Of a DNA stretch of 7,266 bases, positions 5,892 through 7,266 are shown one piece after another; position 1 is the first letter of the stretch, and every line of letters starts with the position of its first letter. Source of the DNA: Acetobacteraceae bacterium. Its GTDB lineage: Bacteria; Pseudomonadota; Alphaproteobacteria; Acetobacterales; Acetobacteraceae. Location: NCBI GenBank assembly GCA_003133265.1, contig PKWQ01000314.1, forward strand, positions 1-7,266, read 5' to 3'. The translations under genes were made by a program, and so were the position numbers. Below the pieces are notes generated by a model, which searched no databases, had not been told where the DNA came from, and was given only the letters and a program-made list of their open reading frames with translations.

Positions 5892-6391
5892 GCGGCGCAT
5901 ACCATCATAGTCTGCGGGTTTATTATGAAGACACCGACGCCGGCGGGGTGGTCTATCACGCGACCTATCTGCGCTTCGCCGAGCGTGCCCGCACCGAAGC
6001 CCTGCGCGAATTGGGAATCCCCCATGCGGAGCTGACGCAGCGGCATAATCTGATGTTCATGGTGCGGCGCGTCGAAGTGGACTATCTGCGTCCCGCCCGG
6101 CTGGATGAGCTGCTCGTGGTGGTGACGCAACCGCTCGCCGTGGGCGGGGCCTCGATGGTGCTGCGCCAGGATGTTCGCGGGGCCGACGGTTCGTCCTGCG
6201 CGGTGCTGATCGTGCGACTGGCCTGTGTGAGCTTGGCTGGTCCGAGCCTGGGCGAGCCTGGAGTGGCGGAGCCAAGGGCGGCGCGCATACCGCCGCGCTG
6301 GCGCGCGGGGCTGCGGGCGATGATGCCGGGGTTAACGGACGCGACCAGGGACGACGCTGCCGGGCGTGATACGGCGAATGGCGACGGTTGA
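5888..6391 (+). CDS. ybgC: YbgC-type acyl-CoA thioesterase of the Tol-Pal cluster
   Basis: YbgC is a hotdog-fold thioesterase that hydrolyses acyl-CoA (short-chain or phospholipid-linked substrates, depending on species) and is usually encoded first in the tol-pal operon. The active-site segment LRVYYEDTDAGGVVYHATYLRFAE occupies residues 9-32; Asp17 is the expected catalytic acid and His24 is conserved. The long helix ERARTEALRELG and the strand VRRVEVDYLRPARLDELL complete the hotdog core. The protein is 167 residues, against about 134 in E. coli. The extra part follows VRLACVSLAG (about 109-118) and is a Pro/Gly/Arg-rich, then acidic, tail ending DDAAGRDTANGDG. The ATG overlaps the ruvB stop by four bases. 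tolQ follows after 12 bases, so ybgC links the ruv and tol genes. Confidence 0.93.
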   Translation: MSGAYHHSLRVYYEDTDAGGVVYHATYLRFAERARTEALRELGIPHAELTQRHNLMFMVRRVEVDYLRPARLDELLVVVTQPLAVGGASMVLRQDVRGADGSSCAVLIVRLACVSLAGPSLGEPGVAEPRAARIPPRWRAGLRAMMPGLTDATRDDAAGRDTANGDG

Positions 6392-6403
6392 CGGGAGAGC
6401 CAA

Positions 6404-7126
6404 GTGGATCGGGCGGTTGATGCAGTGAATCTGGGAGCGGCGGCGGGCGACCTGTCGCTCTGGGGCCTGTTCGTGCAGGCCGATATTGTCGTGAAGATCG
6501 TCATGCTCGGATTGCTGGCGGCAAGCGTCTGGGTGTGGGCGATCGCGTTCGAGAAGTTTTCCTCGCTCCGTCGCGCCAACAAGGACGCCGACGGGTTCGA
6601 GGACCGGTTCTGGTCCGGCGGCAGCCTGGACGAGCTGTTCGAGGACAAGGGTCAGAAGCCCGAGCACCCGATGGCCGCCGTGTTCGGCGCGGCGATGAGC
6701 GAATGGCGGCGCAGCCTGCGCGGCGGGAGCACCGATCCCGCCCGTTCCGGCGTGCGCGACCGCGTGGACCGCGCCATCAACGTGACCATCCAGCGCGAGA
6801 TGGACCGGATGGAGCGGTGGATGGTGTTTCTGGCCTCCGTCGGGGCGACGGCGCCGTTCGTCGGCCTGTTCGGCACCGTCTGGGGCATCATGCATAGCTT
6901 CTCGGCGATCGCGGCGATGCACAACACCAACCTCGCCGTGGTCGCGCCGGGCATCGCCGAGGCGCTGTTCGCCACCGCCATCGGCCTGGTCGCGGCGATC
7001 CCGGCGGTGCTCGCCTACAACAAGATCAGCACCGACCTCGGGCGCTACGCCTCCCGGTTGGAGGGCTTCGGCGCCGAGTTCGGTGCCATCCTGTCGCGCC
7101 AGAGCGAAGAGCGACCCAGTGCATAA
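6404..7126 (+). CDS. tolQ: Tol-Pal system protein TolQ
   Basis: TolQ is an inner-membrane proton-channel subunit. With TolR it uses the proton gradient to drive TolA and so remodels the outer membrane during constriction. It belongs to the TolQ/ExbB/MotA family. The 240 residues contain TM1 at about 25-48 (ADIVVKIVMLGLLAASVWVW), a large cytoplasmic loop (about 50-138), TM2 at about 140-163 with the hallmark GATAPFVGLFGTVWGIMHSF (147-166), and TM3 at about 181-206 (APGIAEALFATAIGLVAAIP). Thr149 and Thr191 match the channel-lining threonines of E. coli TolQ. The hallmark context and IAEAL motif fit TolQ better than ExbB. The start is GTG at 6404, with GGGAGAG (6393-6399) four bases upstream. 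The last six residues, EERPSA, lie in the first copy of a tandem duplication. Confidence 0.95.
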   Translation: MDRAVDAVNLGAAAGDLSLWGLFVQADIVVKIVMLGLLAASVWVWAIAFEKFSSLRRANKDADGFEDRFWSGGSLDELFEDKGQKPEHPMAAVFGAAMSEWRRSLRGGSTDPARSGVRDRVDRAINVTIQREMDRMERWMVFLASVGATAPFVGLFGTVWGIMHSFSAIAAMHNTNLAVVAPGIAEALFATAIGLVAAIPAVLAYNKISTDLGRYASRLEGFGAEFGAILSRQSEERPSA

Positions 7127-7150
7127 CATCCGAAGAGCGACCCAGCGCAT
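7105..7150 (+). repeat. Tandem direct repeat at the tolQ-tolR junction
   Basis: A 20-base unit beginning CGAAGAGCGACCCAG occurs at 7105-7124 and 7131-7150, a period of 26 bases. The copies differ at one position (T at 7120, C at 7146). A shorter third match, AGAGCGAAGAG, occurs at 7101-7111 and 7152-7162. The first copy encodes the TolQ C-terminus followed by TAA. Read in the equivalent frame, the second encodes the same residues followed by TGA (7149-7151). Confidence 0.9.
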
Positions 7151-7172
7151 GAGAGCGAAGAGGGGCTGAGGC

Positions 7173-7266
7173 ATGGCCGCTTCACTGAACGGCAAAGCCA
7201 AGGGACGCGGGCGCTATCGCCCGATGGCGGAGATCAACGTCACGCCGATGGTCGACGTGATGCTGG
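7173..7266 (+). CDS. tolR: Tol-Pal system protein TolR, 5' part only
   Basis: Thirty-one codons are present before the right edge. TolR is the single-pass membrane partner of TolQ; its transmembrane Asp carries protons, and its periplasmic domain binds peptidoglycan. The visible part has a basic cytoplasmic N-terminus (MAASLNGKAKGRGRYRP, residues 1-17). The diagnostic MAEINVTPMVDVML (18-31) follows, leading into the transmembrane helix. The Asp of MVDVML is the family's conserved membrane Asp. AGAGGGG (7159-7165) lies about seven bases before the ATG. The gap from tolQ is 46 bases, longer than other gaps in this cluster because of the repeat. Confidence 0.93.
   Translation, partial: MAASLNGKAKGRGRYRPMAEINVTPMVDVML

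Noticed and set aside
4743..5900. A 385-codon open frame on the minus strand opposite ruvA and ruvB.
   Set aside because: It is antisense to genes with intact catalytic motifs. Its translation is Arg/Pro/Gln-rich with no recognisable domain, as expected when third-position G/C in a GC-rich gene removes stops from the opposite strand.
6332..7201. A 289-codon minus-strand frame opposite the ybgC end and tolQ.
   Set aside because: It is rich in Ala, Gly, Arg and His with no domain. It spans the ybgC-tolQ gap and tolQ, whose plus-strand product is unmistakable.
1..7266. A CRISPR array, tRNA, insertion sequence, prophage or defence island.
   Set aside because: No spaced repeats of suitable length, cloverleaf sequence, transposase or terminal inverted repeats were seen. 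Nearly all of the window is accounted for by conserved genes.

Overview
This is high-GC chromosomal DNA from an alphaproteobacterium, most likely Rhodospirillales and plausibly Acetobacteraceae. That placement rests on the character of the proteins (ZapA, YebC, TolQ), the GC-rich codon use and the gene order, not on a database search. The window holds mostly conserved housekeeping genes. I see no mobile element, CRISPR array, tRNA, rRNA or defence system, and no convincing new multi-gene system.

Layout, left to right. A minus-strand gene of unknown function runs off the left edge (1-282). It is divergent from a plus-strand cluster: a small helical protein (354-560), the cell-division factor zapA (591-908), a probable 6S RNA gene (about 909-1055), the 5-formyltetrahydrofolate cyclo-ligase gene (1060-1641), and a YmdB/TIGR00282-type metallophosphoesterase gene whose ATG overlaps the preceding stop (1641-2456). 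A small secreted c-type cytochrome lies convergent on the minus strand (2483-2818), with a short dyad at the convergent junction. An intergenic region of 139 bases then leads into yebC (2958-3707), ruvC (3734-4255), ruvA (4252-4854), ruvB (4851-5891), a ybgC thioesterase gene (5888-6391), tolQ (6404-7126) and the start of tolR (7173 to the right edge).

How the genes work together. zapA, 6S RNA and fau form an arrangement conserved across proteobacteria: division-ring assembly, growth-phase control of RNA polymerase, and folate one-carbon metabolism. RuvABC is the complete Holliday-junction migration and resolution machine, made from genes that overlap by four bases at each junction. The same overlap links ruvB to ybgC, so DNA-repair and envelope genes appear to share a transcript. 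YbgC, TolQ and TolR begin the Tol-Pal envelope-constriction cluster; tolA, tolB and pal would be expected beyond the right edge.

The most useful points for a second look are the 6S RNA and its fold, a 20-base near-perfect tandem duplication at the tolQ-tolR junction in which both copies encode the same TolQ tail and stop, the extended C-terminus of YbgC, and the unidentified minus-strand gene at the left edge.
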